Below are positions 28,755-41,298 of a DNA stretch of 64,000 nt, piece by piece. The stretch covers positions 73,328,721 through 73,392,720 of the forward strand of contig CM035407.1 in the NCBI GenBank assembly GCA_020310875.1. The letters run 5' to 3'. The position numbers were made by a program, and so were the translations under genes. The notes beneath the pieces were generated by a model. It made no database searches. It was given only the letters and a program-made list of their open reading frames with translations, and was not told where the DNA came from. Origin of the DNA: Ceratopteris richardii. Lineage: Eukaryota > Streptophyta > Polypodiopsida > Polypodiales > Pteridaceae. Positions within the stretch are counted from its first letter, which is position 1. Each line of letters begins with the position of its first letter.

Positions 28755-29745
28755 TGGTAAAGCAAAGGATGAAGAGGAATCCTGTTCTCAAGTTTATTAT
28801 GCAAGAGGTACAAGCACTGGTAGAGGAAGAGCAAGAGGTGTTGCAAGAGGTGTTGCAAGAGGAAGAGGTAATCAAAATAACAATAAGAAGGCTTGTTGGA
28901 TCTATGGATTGAATAATCATTTGGCTCATGAATGTTGGCACAATCAGCAAGGACGAAATCAAAATCAGAATAACAATAGCAGAGGCAAAGGTGGAAGATA
29001 TCAAAGTAATTTTCAGAGAGGTAGACAAAGTCAGAGCGGAAGCTATGGTAGAGGTGCAGGCAGAATTTGGGGACATAATCAATCCTACAACAACACCTAC
29101 TACAATTACGAAAATGACACACAGAATGAAAGTCATACATCGTTGATGATGAATTCAATCAGCACATCAGATAAAGAAGATCTTAAGCTATTTTACATTG
29201 ACTCTGGATGTTCTAATCATTTGTTAAGAAACATAGAATTGATGTCCAAATTGGAAAAAGGCATTTCTAGTCATACAGTTCAAAGAGGTGATAATACAAG
29301 ACATAGTGTACATTCGATTAGAAAAGTGAAATGCAAGAGTGGAGCAGATTTGCTAACCAATGTTTTGTATGTTCCCACAATACCTAAAAACTTGATTAGT
29401 ATGGGACAAATTGCTGAAAAAGGTTTTCAAGTCAAGTTTACAAATGAAGGAGTATTTGTTGAAGATCCAGAGAATGGATATAATCAGATTGTTTGTGGTA
29501 AGAAAGAAGGTAGACTCTTTAATTTACGAGTGCAAGGGAACATTGGTCAAGCTTTGCTCACACATGGTGAATGAGTGATTATAGAACTTGATCTTTGGCA
29601 TAAGAGATTATGTCATTTCAACGAAAGAGGAATTAAAGCTATGGTTGCAAATCAGTCTGTACTAGGACTACTACACGTGGAGAGTCAACATATGATTTAT
29701 AAATGTGAAGCATGTCAGATGGGAAAAGCACACAATTTACCATTT
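28755..29745 (+). pseudogene. Copia C gag end, protease and GAG-pre-integrase
   Basis: Main open piece ends at TGA 29572-29574, then reads on in frame to TAG near 29746. The zinc knuckle has lost its second Cys (CWIYGLNNHLAHEC). The protease loop FYIDSGCSNHL is intact near 29193. LWHKRLCHFNERG and CEACQMGKAH mark the pre-integrase finger. Copia D gives the intact order for comparison. Confidence 0.8.
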
Positions 29746-29751
29746 TAGAAG

Positions 29752-30810
29752 AAAGGATTCAAATATGATGGAGTACTAGAGCTCATTCATACAGGTGTAT
29801 GTGGACAACCAAAAGAAGGATCTATCAGTGGCTCAAAGTATTATGTTCTTTTCATTGATGATGCTACAAGATGGATAACTCTGTATGTTCTGAAGGAAAG
29901 ATCTGAAGTGTTTGGAAGTTTCAATCATTTTCATGCATATGCAGAGAGAGTCACAAGTCAAAAGCTTAAGAGACTGAGGTCTGATGGAGGGGGAGAATAC
30001 TTCTCCCAAGAGTTCAATGATTATCTTTGGAATGCAGGTATTAAGAGAGAAATAACCTACAGGTATACACCACAAAAAAATGGTGTAGCAGAAAGAAGAA
30101 ACAGGATTTTGGTTGAGTTTACTAGAGCTATGTTGAAGGAGAAGAATTGTCCAAATTATCTTTGGGTTGAGTCTGTAAATACAACTACATATCTTGTCAA
30201 TAGATCACCATGTATAGCTCTAAATGGAATGACTCCATATGAAGCTTGGTGGGGTAAGAAACCAACACTAAATCATATTAGAGTGTTTGGATCAATTGCA
30301 TATGCTTATGCACCATCACAACTTAGACATAAACTTTAACCAAAGGTAGAAAAATATGTGTTCATTGGTTATGATGAAACACAGATGGGCTACAGGTTAT
30401 GGAACCCTCTAACCAAACAATTTCTTGTTTCTAAAGATGTTACATTTGATGAATAGAAAAGTTGGTATGCAGATCAAAGTCATACAATTCAAGAATTTGA
30501 AGAAGAAGAGGTAAGAAGATGTGAGAAAAGAAAATCAAGTGTGAAGGTGAATGGAGATGAACAGTATATGCAAGCAAGTACTTCTAGAAGTGGATTAACA
30601 AGGAGAAATGAAGAAGCTCCTATATTTGATGAAGAGGTGTATCTAGACACATATGAAGAATGTGAACTAAGGAGGGCAAGTAGGACAAGAAGGCAACCAG
30701 AAAGGTATTCTTATGATACTTCTTACATAACTCAGAATAACTATGCATATATGGTCAAAGATGATGAAGAACCTCATAAATATGATGAAGCAAAGGGTAA
30801 GAAGCAATGA
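29752..30810 (+). pseudogene. Copia C integrase and linker
   Basis: The integrase core reads from 29752 to TAA near 30337, with HTGVCGQ in place of HTDVWGP, so the first catalytic Asp is lost. LRSDGGGEY and NGVAERRN are kept. A TAG near 30454 follows. The Arg/Ser-rich linker before RT continues to TGA near 30808 (RTRRQPERYSYDTSYI). Confidence 0.78.
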
Positions 30811-30822
30811 GGGAAGCATTCA

Positions 30823-32286
30823 ATGCACTAGAGGAGAACAAGACATGTTCCTAAACCAAATGGTCAGAAGGTAATTGGAAATAAATGGGTTTATAAAGTG
30901 AAGAAGCTTGTAGATGGAAGTATATCCAGATAGAAAGCTAGACTGGTGGTGAAAGGCTATGCCCAAACTTATGGCATAGATTATGATGAGACATTTAGTC
31001 TTGTAGCTAAGATGTCAACTATAAGGAGAATCATTGCTATTGCAGCTTCAAAAGGATGGACTCTGAGTCAACTAGATATAAAGAATGCATTCTTGAATGG
31101 ATACATATCAAATGAGGTATACATGGAACAACCTCAAGGGTTTATAGATTCCAGGTATCCAAATTGCGTTTGCAGGTTGAGAAGAGCACTCTATGGATTG
31201 AAGCAAGCTCTAAGAGCATGGAACTATAGACTGGTGAAGCATCTCAATGATCTTGAATATCAAAGTTCAAAAGTAGATCCAAGTCTACTCATCAAAAGAA
31301 CAGAGGATGGTACAATCTAGATGTGTATTTATGTAGATGACATTATAATCACAGGTACTTCAGATGAAGAAATCAAGGAGCTAAAGAGAATACTTGAAAA
31401 AGAGTTCAAGATCACTGATTTAGGAAAGTTATCATACTTTCTTGGATGGAAGTCACTTATATAGATCATGGCATATATGTATCACAAGAAAGGTATCTTC
31501 TGGACCTATTGAAGAAGTTTGGTATGGAAAATTGTAGAGCAGCTTCAACTCTACTTGAAGTTAACCACAAGCTCAATAAATATGATGGTGCAAAATACAA
31601 AGATATGAGGAAGTATCAATCTCTTGTGGGTACTTTGATTTATGCTACACTAACAAGACCTGATCTTAGTTATGCAGTGGGAGTTCTGTCACAATTCATG
31701 CATTGCCCAAAGGATCCCCATTGGATTGCATGTCAAAGAGTTCTCAGATATATCAAAGGAACCATAAAGGAAGGATTATATTATCATTTTACTTCATATT
31801 TGAAATTGAGAGCCTATAGTGACTCAGACTGGGTAGTAATCAAGATGACAGAAGATCAACTCATGGTTACATGATATATATTGGTGATAAGCTTGTAAGT
31901 TGGTGTTCAAAGAAACAACATATAGTAGCATTATCATCAACTGAAGCTGAGTACAAAGGACTTGTGGAAGCAGCTAAGGAGGTCATATGGATGCAAACAT
32001 TGTTCAAAAGCTTGGGCATTGATCATGGTATACCTACAATACATGGAGATAACATGAGCTCACTTTATCTTGCAACAAATCCATTATTTCTTGCAAGAAC
32101 AAAACATATAGAGATATAGTATCATTTCCTGAGAGAAAAGGTAAGGAGAAAGAAATTGAAGTGGAGTACATTTCTACAAAGGATCAGATAGTAGATATAA
32201 TGACAAAGAGCTTGGATTGTGTGAAGACTAGTAGATCCAAAAGCATGGCAGGAGTAAAAAGAAAAGAAGAAGATATGAAGAAATAG
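30823..32286 (+). pseudogene. Copia C reverse transcriptase and RNase H
   Basis: Pieces at about 30823-31320, 31321-31874 and 31871-32119 carry YGIDYDETFS, LDIKNAFLNG, LYGLKQALRAW and YVDDIII. They continue with TRPDLSYAVGVLSQFMHC, SSTEAEYKGL and GDNMSSLYLA. Stops at about 30934, 31318 and 32117 and shifts near 31445 and 31850 disable it. A polypurine tract (TTGAGGGGGAGC) ends the internal region at 32315. Confidence 0.82.
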
Positions 32287-32315
32287 AGAATGTCAATTAG
32301 TGATTGAGGGGGAGC

Positions 32316-33375
32316 TGTTGGAGAACCAATCTCAAATTGGACATAAGTTTGAAGGTCAAAGTCTAAGAAGAAAAGCACATGCCTATGTGAAGGGGCAATT
32401 TCACACATGTATCATATTTGTAAAGTTAGAGATAACTTTAGTTCTAGAATTTTCAAAACTCATGAGGTTGAGAAAAATCTATATAAGTTAGTTTGTAACA
32501 ACTGATGCACACAGAGAGTGAGAGAGGAGAGAGAGAGAGAGAGATCATTTTGTATGAGTGAGTATAGTCGGGCTTCTCTGAGTGAGAGAGCACCTGTAAA
32601 CTTCTGAGTTTTTCATAGCTATGAAAAGAACTAAGTAAAATTATGTGTATGAGACTCTCTCCTCCATCTCCATGTTTTGCCTACTGTGTAATGATCTCAG
32701 AAGTTGAAGTTCTACAAGCAACTCGATGCTTGGCATCCAGTTTGAGCTGATAAGTTCTAATTTTCTTCTTTGAGTTCTAACTACTATTAAATATTCTTGA
32801 AAACATGAGGTTTGTGAAGCAACTCGATGTCTTTCATGGAGTTTCAGCATGAAGTAGATGTTTGCCATCGAATTCCTACATAAAAGTTCTTTCCTTCATG
32901 CATGTGGTTCACAAGGGTAGTTTAGGTGTTCAAAAGTGGCTCAAAAAACACCAATTTGATGCTTGGCATCCAATTCTTGTTTCAAGTTGATGCTAAGCAT
33001 TGAATTTTCATAATAGGGACATGTTTCTTACTTAAACATGCAAGTTTTTTAGTTTTGGTAGCTCATACATAGTCATCTTGTGAAGGCCATAACTTGATGT
33101 GTAGTGCTCCATTTTTAGCAAATAATAGCTTATTGGAAAGCTCTTCTTATCTAATTTCATAACCAAAAAATCTTGGAGAAATAATATTTGTGCTAAGAGA
33201 AATAAGCAAAAGAGTGAAGGTATGTCATTTTAGTGACTCGAAAGTTCTGTAGAAGCGAAGTTCTTAGTTTAAGCAATCTTTTCTCAAAGTTTGAAGAAGC
33301 ATTGAGTTAATGGTGACCATAGAGGTTGTGTACTGTCACATTAATTCATTTTTTGTGATGTTTCATATATCAATA
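32316..33375 (+). repeat. Copia C 3' LTR (1060 bp) with five decayed palindromes
   Basis: Begins TGTTGGAGAACC after the polypurine tract. It ends TATCAATA where copia D has CATCAACA, so the terminal CA is mutated. TATA box CTATATAAG is at 32479-32487 and a GA microsatellite near 32520-32543. Five 23-bp units with GATGC...GCATC-type cores lie at 32720, 32821, 32852, 32953 and 32984. Confidence 0.85.
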
Positions 33376-33937
33376 TGGATCATCTATGAGAGGCTAATAA
33401 AGGAACAACACAAGTACTAGAAACGAACCTGATGGCTTCATGGAGGTAAAATGAAGGAGGAGAAGAAGCCCTAAAGGTATTATTGAGAAGAGCCCCTCTT
33501 GCACGGCTCAAGAAACAAACTTCTTTTGCAACTTGGAAAAGGAGGTCAATGACTTGGGTTACCCAAAGGGAATGAATCACAAAGACTATCATAACAAGGC
33601 GGAAACCCTTGGAGATTCAAATTTCAAGGAAAGCAACCAAGAAGGAAATGACACTAGCAAAGAGGTTGGGATCACCACCAACAATGATGCAAAGAGTTCT
33701 ACAAAGAGTTCTACAACAATGTCTAGCAAAGAGTTCTACAATCTCGAAAAGGATAACAGACTCATTTTTTAATAAGGCTTCTCACAAAGGAAAACAACCG
33801 GTTGAGATACTGTGGAAGAGGCCCCTTAAGGGGAAACTCCTATGTTAGGATCCCTCTACCTCGAACAAAAAACTTGAGGAGAAAAACAAGAAGAAGAGGG
33901 ACAAGGCCCCTCTCCGCAAAGATCGCAACCTCCAATA
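33376..33937 (+). pseudogene. LINE region upstream of the endonuclease
   Basis: Weak ORFs (for example 33533-33772) with Asn/Lys/Ser-rich low-complexity protein and a repeated AGTTCTACAA unit near 33690-33745. This may be the tail of ORF1 or the inter-ORF spacer. No RNA-binding domain or zinc knuckle is visible. Confidence 0.35.
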
Positions 33938-34457
33938 ATGATTATCATGTCTCTCAATGTTAGAGGGCTATTGGACCCCTCAAGGGCGACTATGATCAAT
34001 CAGTGGATCCAAGATAAAAGCATAAAATCAGACTTCAATTTTCTTCATGATATCAAAATCAATGGTGATGAACTACAAGAGAGACTTAAGTGTATTCCCT
34101 TGTCCCATTTTTGGCTCTCCATCACACACCCTAGGGGAAACGGTGGCATAGCTATCCACATCAGTATAAGTTGGCACACTAGAAATGGGGTTTCCCTTAT
34201 AGACCAGAACCATCAATGGTTTGGTGCTTCTTTTGGAGGTCCTCTACAGTTTTCCATCATCTCCTTGTATGCTAATACCAATTTGGAAAGAATTTCCACT
34301 TTCTGATTGTTGGATTCTCTGGCCCCTTACATGGTTCTTTGTGGGGACTTTAATATGGTGGAGGTCCTATCTAACAGATGGGGTAGGGATGTGTGATTGA
34401 TGGAAAAGAGAAGGAAGGTTGGGACTAAGTCAAGTTATACCTGGATTTGGTGGAGAT
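33938..34457 (+). pseudogene. LINE AP-type endonuclease domain
   Basis: MIIMSLNVRGLLDPSRA starts the exonuclease-endonuclease-phosphatase fold, followed by FNFLHDIKINGDEL (a damaged FLQETK motif). GNGGIAIHI, WFGASFGG and, after a TGA near 34304, a GDFN motif near 34352 follow. This enzyme nicks target DNA to prime reverse transcription. Stops and shifts make it inactive. Confidence 0.78.
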
Positions 34458-36250
34458 CAAGGATGTTGTTGGTTTCTCTTGGTCAAACCTTCAAGATGGT
34501 GCTGACTTGTTGAAATCTAGACTCGATAAGAGCTATATCTTGCTGAGTATCATCAACAAATGGGGTCTCCCTTCCCTCTCCCAAACTGTGGACTTGCTTG
34601 TCTTTGATCACTACCTAATTGTGATTACCTTCAAGCTGATTGTCAGTCTAAAGAAAGCCCCTTGGTTTCATGCCCATCCGACCACTTTCTACCTCCCCTC
34701 ACTCTAAGGCAAGATTACCGAGGCTTGGAGCAGAGCCATTGCCTCCCTCCTTGCCATCTAGGTGTTGGAGGAGGGCTATCCTACAGACTCATTACATCTT
34801 GGCTAGGGCTCATAAGAATCTTCAAGCCATTCGTCGTGTTAGAAGGGAAAATCTTTATCAGAGACTATGGCGTTTGGAGGTAGAAGTTAAAAAAGGTTAC
34901 TTGCAATACCAGAATGGACTCCAAAAAAACAGAAGCATGATGAGATATGAAGAATAAATTCAAAGAAAGAATCTACAAATATACTTTAAAGATTGGTGGG
35001 TAGGTAGGGTGAACAAGCCTACTAAAGAGATGTGTAGCCTTCTCAAGAAGAAGCAATCTAAGGAAGCGATCCTGTTCATGCTGGATGTTGATGGGATTGA
35101 ATGCAAAATGGATGATGAAAATGGTACACTCATTTTCAACAACTTTACCTAGCTCTTGGGGGTTTCCACACTTCTTTCTCCTCACAGACGCGATTGCATA
35201 GCCTCAATCTCGTGTGTTAGAACAAAAAAAAACTCGCAAAACTTGAAAGCTCTTTGCGAAGCTTTGATCTCGGATGCTAAGATTCTGGAGGCGATTGATT
35301 CCCTTCCCAATGGCAAGAGTCTAGGATTGGATGGCCTTACCAATGAGTTCTTCAAGACCTTCAAGCATGTGATGGCCACTCCTTTACAGTTGGTATGGCA
35401 AGAGGTTATTTCTTTTTGTGCACTTCCCAATTGTCTCAATGAAGGCCTCATCAAGCTAATTCACAAAAAGGGAATAAAAAATAGAATAGAAGATTGGCAG
35501 TCAATTATGATGTTGCAAATCAGTTACAAGATCTTGGCAAAGATGATGGTGAACCGTATTACGTATCACCTTTGATACTAGATTAGTGAGGATAAAAAAG
35601 GGGTCGTTAAGGGGAGGTCCATCCTTGAGGCTATCGTTGATGTTTGGGAAGGTTTGGTTTTTGTTGAGGAATCAGTGCAAGATGTCCTCTTCCTTAAGAT
35701 GCAATTAGATTAAAACATTCTATCAAACAAGGGTACCCATTGGCCCTCTTCTATGTTAACCATCAAACTCTTTTAGGTCATATTGAGGGCCTCAATCTAA
35801 CTCTCAGTCAAGATTAAATGATCATGAGGCTTTTTGCTGATTATACTAGTGTCTTTGTGCATAATGACATGTTAAGAATTTTGACACATTGTGGAGTTGT
35901 TTGAATACTTTTTGTGAGGCATTTGAGATAAAAATTAAATTATTCTAAAACTGCTTTCATGGAAGTTATTGGGCATCCTCCTCAATTGCTTATTGACCAT
36001 GGCTGTCAGTTCATCCCTCGTGATCAAATCTTCCACTTCTTAGGTATTCCTATGGGATTCGATGTTTCGATGGGAAAACGATGGAACTAGGCTCTCTCTA
36101 AACTCAAGAGCAAGCTGACATATTGGAAAGATATGAAGATTAATCATGTTGGATGTGCTATGGTGATTAACACATTCCTATTGTCTTCGATGCTTTACTT
36201 TCTCTCTTGCTAGATACAAAAAGACCAAGGGATCTTCAAACTGGAGAGCA
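34458..36250 (+). pseudogene. LINE reverse transcriptase
   Basis: Broken pieces of a non-LTR RT. About 35156-35575 reads AIDSLPNGKSLGLDGLTNEF, the LINE fingers motif, and LIKLIHKKG with ILAKMMVNRI. Further on, GRSILEAIVDVWEG and a mutated FADYT (expected FADD) near 35832 mark the palm. FHFLGIPMG and LSKLKSKLTYWK follow near 36030-36130. The stretch 34458-35155 links endonuclease and RT and is poorly preserved. Confidence 0.75.
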
Positions 36251-37526
36251 TTTGCAAGAACTTCCTCTGGATGGATGACCCTAACAAAAAGGGTATCCCC
36301 CAAAAACAAATGGAATATTTTCATTTGCCAAAAGGATCAAGGTTTTTTGGGCATTGTAGACATTGAAGGAATGGCCAATAAGTTAGCAGCAAAATGGTTA
36401 ATTAAAACGTGGAGCAATGGCAATGCCTCATGGGCCAAGGTTATTTTAGAAACAGGATTTCTCTTAAGCGTGTGTGTATTCAGGGTGGAAGGGTCTTGAC
36501 CTTCTCACCGTTTTGTTCTCCCCATTTTTGGTGACTCCAAAATGCTCAAGCTTGGTTTTTTTCTCTATGGGACAACTAGAACAAGGTTAAACAATTTATC
36601 AGAATCAAGAAAGATTGGAAATGAGTGGTTAGTATTAGACAAAATGATTCGATTTGGTTCCCTACCAAGGGCATCAGAAGTGTGGAGTCATGGAGCCTCC
36701 AAAAGGCTAGGAAGCTTTGGAACAAAGTCTTTCGTTCATGGAGACAACTCTCAAATTAAGAAACTTGTCAGTTGATTAGATTCCAGGACATTGATCCAGC
36801 CAAACAAGTGGACTATGAAGAATGATATCTTTTGCAGAGCAGATTCAATGCTTGGGAATGCTCGAGAACTCACCTCCTCATAGGTCAAGACTCTTCTCAC
36901 TTTGAGGGTCTAATATGGCACAATAGCAATAGCCTTGAGAAAATTATGAGATTGAAGAAGGATGTGGAATTTCATGTAATGCTCAATAGCAAGTGGTGTC
37001 TAGATTGGTTAAGCTAGAGATGGGACTTTAAGTTCCAATGCCTTTGGCACCCCCTCATTGAGATAAAAAAATTGTGCTTATGTGTAAAATCCTACAATGT
37101 GGAATCTGGACTAATGTAAAAGATTCCTCAACACTGTGGAATGTTATAAGAGGGGAAACTCTATGGAAAATATGGAAAGAGAGTTGTGTAACCAACTTTC
37201 AAAGCCATCCTAAGGAATGATCGATCAAAAAATCTCTTTCCTTTTTAGGCGAAATATTTTCCAATCCTAAAAAGCCCCCACCCTTTAGACATCATAGAGT
37301 GGTCTTCCTAGAGAGCAACAAGATCATGAACAAATGGGCCCAACATGAGGGGGACGAGAGGGTTATCAACCTTCTTTGTAAAATTCTCTAGTAATCTATA
37401 AGTAGCCCATGCTTTGTGGGGATACAAGGGTCCCATGGGTGCTTGGCCCATTCACTTGTATAGCTCTAATTTCTATTAATTAAAGTTTGAAAGAGTAAGC
37501 TTGGCCGAACTTCCTAAAAAAAATAT
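36251..37526 (+). pseudogene. LINE C-terminal region and 3' tail
   Basis: NKWNIFICQKDQGFLGIVDI and NKLAAKWLIKTW at 36275-36499 are typical of the post-RT region of plant L1 ORF2. Later pieces are too decayed to assign. The end, GGGTCCCATGGGTG...CCATTCACTTG then an A-rich run, looks like a LINE 3' UTR with a remnant poly-A tail. Confidence 0.6.
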
Positions 37527-38149
37527 AACAATGATATTAAAGACCAAATACTTCAAATATGGAAATTAATTATTCTAATGTATTGATAAGCAATGCACTC
37601 AATGCCATGAATGGTTTTGTAATTTTGGCACATAGGAAGCTTATTTGAAAGATTAGCATGTTTATCATCTAAGATCACTCCTGTAATCTAGAGAAAGATA
37701 TGATTCATGTGTAGTAGCTTTTTCCAAATGAAGTTTGTAGCCTCAACACTCTCCCTCAACCTTCAATAATATATCATTCATGGCATTTTGGATTTTGAGC
37801 CGATTAGGCTTCACACTATAGAGATTGTTGGTTAGCATATAAACTATAAACTTTGAATAGTGAAGACAACTTGATACCTAGAAAATAGTTCAGCTTGAAT
37901 CGTGAAGATAGCTTGATACCAAGAAAATATTTGAGCATGTGTAGATAGCTTGATATCTAGAAATTATTTGAGCTTCCCAAAGTTTAAGATATTGAATTGA
38001 AGTGTAAAATTTATATTTTTCTCCCAAATACTTGCTTGCTACCTAGACAATATTTGAGCTTCCCAAAGTTTAAGATATTGAATTGAAGTGTAAGATTTCT
38101 ATTTTTCTCCTAGATACTTCTCTTCTTTGATCATTACCTATGGTTATGA

Positions 38150-38640
38150 GATCATCTAGATGTACTACCTTCATGTTCCATGAACTATCATGGACTGAAA
38201 ATACTTGGATAATATGTAATCTTGATTAAGTGATCCATCAACTTGTGATTCTAAGCTCTTGCGGATATCTTGAATCCATATATTATTATCTTAAACTTGA
38301 AACTATGATTAGGGTACCTAGAGCCTTAAAACGATAGAGGCTTGTTCAATATACGCATTCTCTTCAACCTCCCCCTTTGAAAATAATTAGTGATTCCAAT
38401 TTTATACATATTCCATCTTTTGATAACCAAAATAGAAACCTCAATAATTGAAATAAAGGCTCCCTCATAATCTATGATACATGTTTGAGAAAACGCTTTG
38501 GCCATTAGCCTTGCTTTGTACATTGAGATGCTCCTATAGAAACTCCTAAAAGTAAACATTTTTTTCTTATCACTTTGCAATCAATTGTTCTTAGTACCGA
38601 GCTCCATGTTTGATTCCCCTTCCTCTTGCATGGTTTCCTT
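38150..38640 (-). pseudogene. Very degenerate copia reverse transcriptase fragment
   Basis: The minus strand reads MYKARLMAKAFSQTCIIDYE (about 38545-38460), like the copia YKARLVAKGFSQ...IDYEETF motif. Near 38270-38235 a decayed YG-ARA-NHKLM echoes YGLKQxPRAWNHKL. Many stops. Family cannot be told. Confidence 0.6.
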
Positions 38641-39769
38641 TCACCATGTATGCTTGCTTCTTCAAAATTATATTGGTCCATTACGTCAATCAATTCCTCA
38701 TAAATGAGTTATATGTACACCTATGTGCGCTATAGCTAAATTTTGCAAAGTTTTTTATTAGTTACAAAACATTTGAAAAACAAGGATACAATTTAAAGAT
38801 GCATAAAGGCATGGACCCAAGAATAAAACTTCGTAAAATAAAGATTTTCGTAAAATAAAGAGAATTCTATTCAATTTCTATATATAGTTTTTCACATCCA
38901 TTTGGTGTCAAAATCTTCTCTTAATAATCTAAACACTACACACTAGTATCCTGCAAAGTCTTTCAGACAATGAGTTAAACTTGGGAGGCTCCATTGTGCC
39001 TTTTGTTGCATTCCAAGGATCCAAACTCCTATATTTGGTATCCGTGCTATCAAAATATTTAAGGAGGACCTTGAAAATCTATTTAAGTAAAGAGAGAAGC
39101 TTTGAAAGTTGATGAGAAAATCCAAAGAAAAGAAGGTTACAGACAAGTTGGATGCGCTTAAGAGAAGGTTGCAACCCATTAAAATATGGAAGCGTTTAAA
39201 TTACAAAGGGACATGAGAAACAATGAATATGCCCACTTAAAATAGAAATTTTCCTTTTTTATACGCAATAGATCTATGTTTGCATGTTTGTTTGAGGAAG
39301 TAACATAGTAAGAGATACTTGATGATTAAAAGATGCATATGATGTAAGAGTTTTTTTCTAGATTTTTATTGTAGTAGAACTAACACATATAAATGATAAT
39401 TACGAAATAAACTTGGTTTTGGGGTTAATTTCATCTCTTAAAGTTTAGAAAAATGCAATGCACCCTTACTTTTTGACTGCCTAGTTCTATTCGATGTAGA
39501 GAATAGCATATTATGATACTCACTTTCTGATTGTTGAGTATGAAGTACCATCCTCCATCATTTGGAGTCTCTATGTTGATGTTGTGATGAAGTTTCTCTA
39601 AAGTATATTTTTTACAAGGTTCATATGCTAAGTGCATGCTTTAAAGATTTGGCTACATTTTTTATATGTAGCCATATTTATAGTTTATAGTGATCATCAT
39701 ACTTTAAGATATTTTTGTTCCTAGCCTAATTTATGTTGTAGACCCACAATACGGGCATAGTTGATGCAA

Positions 39770-40200
39770 GAATTTCATACGGAATTTTTTTTCCAAAAGA
39801 TAAAAGAAATATAGTTGCACATGCATTATCGCGAATTGTGAATTAGATTAGTTTCAATTTTTTTTCGGATAGTAATTAAATTCAAGAAATAACAGATTTT
39901 TAGAATGGTGGTGATCACTTCTAGGCTATTATGCTTCAATTTCAAGACTATGCTAGAGGACATTATCTATCCAACAACAAAGTTTTTTCTTTCTAATATC
40001 CAAATTGAAGATGGATTTACTAAACAAAATGGGAAGATTTTTTTACCTCGTTTCTAGGATGAAAAGTTCAAAAAAAGTAGTTATTTTTTAAAGTCATAAT
40101 GTGCATTTTGTAGCACATCTGACTGTTAAGAAGACACTTTAATTGAGCTACACATACATTTTAATAGCATAGAATGGCTTGAGATAAGCATAATTATTTT
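39770..40200 (+). pseudogene. Very degenerate gypsy RNase H-integrase fragment
   Basis: NIVAHALSRI near 39810 resembles the gypsy RNase H end NxVADALSR. HNVHFVAHLTVKKTL near 40095-40140 resembles the integrase zinc-finger HxxxxGHLGxxKTL. Stops separate them. The match is short and by eye. Confidence 0.45.
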
Positions 40201-40453
40201 TGAGAATTCCAAGGTTCATGGATAGCCATAGTACTAACTCAAGCATTAAATAGAACATCCAAAGATTTACTAAGGTCTCAAGTCAAAAAATTTACAAGCT
40301 TATTCAAAGTTGAAGCATTACAAGTGAAGTTTGATTGAAGTCCAAGGAAAAACGAAAATGAAGAGTTACTTTGGAAGGTGAATGTTACATAAGAACAAGC
40401 TCTAAAGTATTTTTTTTTAGGCTTACGGATTTTATTATTTATGATAAATAACA

Positions 40454-41216
40454 TGTTAAGGCGCTCACATCTCCAAATTTAGAGTAAAAGTAGATACAAG
40501 TAAGAAGGAAAGGAGAGACTGTCTAGTTTTAGACAAGGAAGGCACTTCTATTGATAGCCTCTCAATAAAAAGAGTGCTTCTCTTAGTGTAGGCGGCCAAG
40601 TTGAGTGATTCTTGTTGTGTTGGAAAGCTTACAACTTGTACTGTATAATTACATCAGTTTTTGTACAAAATTGAATGTGAAAACCCCGTGCAAGTAGGCA
40701 TTTTTGTAGATCATCTTTCTTATGTCTATCCGTTGTCTCATAAGAGACATACCTCTCTTCAAACTTTCATATCTCAGTCCTTATGAGGTCTTTTTGAGTG
40801 ATTTCAATTGGAGAAATTTCCTTAGTTCTCATATTTTCTAGCTATATCAAAATTTGGCATAGATAGTTGAGTTTTCTTGATGTTGTACATCAGGTTTCAA
40901 TTCAGATAGTTAGTCATACCTTGTTGTTGTAAGCTTTCGCATACCTTGACTTCAAAATATTCGTTTGGGAGCTATACTCCACCTTGCATGTTGCTTGGAG
41001 TCTAATTTCTAAATATATGATTAGTTTTGACAAATGCTACTCAGAGAGATTTTGGTGGTTATTTTGCTATAGTCACCTATTTCTAGTTTCTTGAAAGTTT
41101 GGAGGAAAGTTTGATTTCTAAAGTTTGGAAATATTTTTTTGATCTTTTGAAGATCTTGGGAGGTCTCATCATGTTTTGTTATGTACTTTGATCTTTACAA
41201 GTTTGTAAACATAACA
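40454..41216 (+). repeat. Copia F probable 5' LTR (about 763 bp)
   Basis: The right end is firm: TAACA at 41216, three bases before the primer site. The left end is inferred from TGTTAAGGCG at 40454, giving TGTTA/TAACA termini. No second copy is present to confirm it. Confidence 0.5.
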
Positions 41217-41219
41217 TTG

Positions 41220-41231
41220 TGGTATCAGAGC
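41220..41231 (+). promoter_or_regulatory. Primer-binding site (tRNA-iMet), copia F
   Basis: TGGTATCAGAGC three bases after the presumed LTR end. Confidence 0.88.
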
Positions 41232-41298
41232 TTTTGTTTTTTTATCAGATCTTTCATAAAACTTATTGAATTATCTTCTTTGTTTACAACAATTCAAC

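Larger units (their letters stand above)
28755..33375 (+). mobile_element. Copia C: degenerate Ty1/copia element, 5' end displaced
   Basis: Plus-strand element of the same family as copia D (47330-52769). It starts inside gag at the gypsy 3 border and ends with a 1060-bp LTR. Many stops and shifts are spread over all domains, so it is old. It is itself inserted in a LINE. Confidence 0.88.
33376..37526 (+). mobile_element. L1-like LINE, 5' part displaced, degenerate
   Basis: Plus-strand non-LTR element with endonuclease, RT and a C-terminal region, ending in an A-rich tail (about 37513-37526). Copia C interrupts it on the left. Frames are broken throughout. Confidence 0.8.
37527..40453. other. 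Old AT-rich debris with scraps of copia and gypsy pol
   Basis: About 2.9 kb with no intact gene. Two fragments listed separately can be recognised. A short imperfect direct repeat (cores TTTGAGCTTCCCAAAG and AAGATATTGAATTGAAGTG) occurs near 37967-38028 and 38055-38100. I see nothing else I can support. Confidence 0.6.

Noticed and set aside
28726..29158. Long minus-strand ORFs with hydrophobic, Ser/Cys-rich translations
   Set aside because: They are antisense shadows of the copia C gag Arg/Gly tract. The same shadows appear over the homologous part of copia D.
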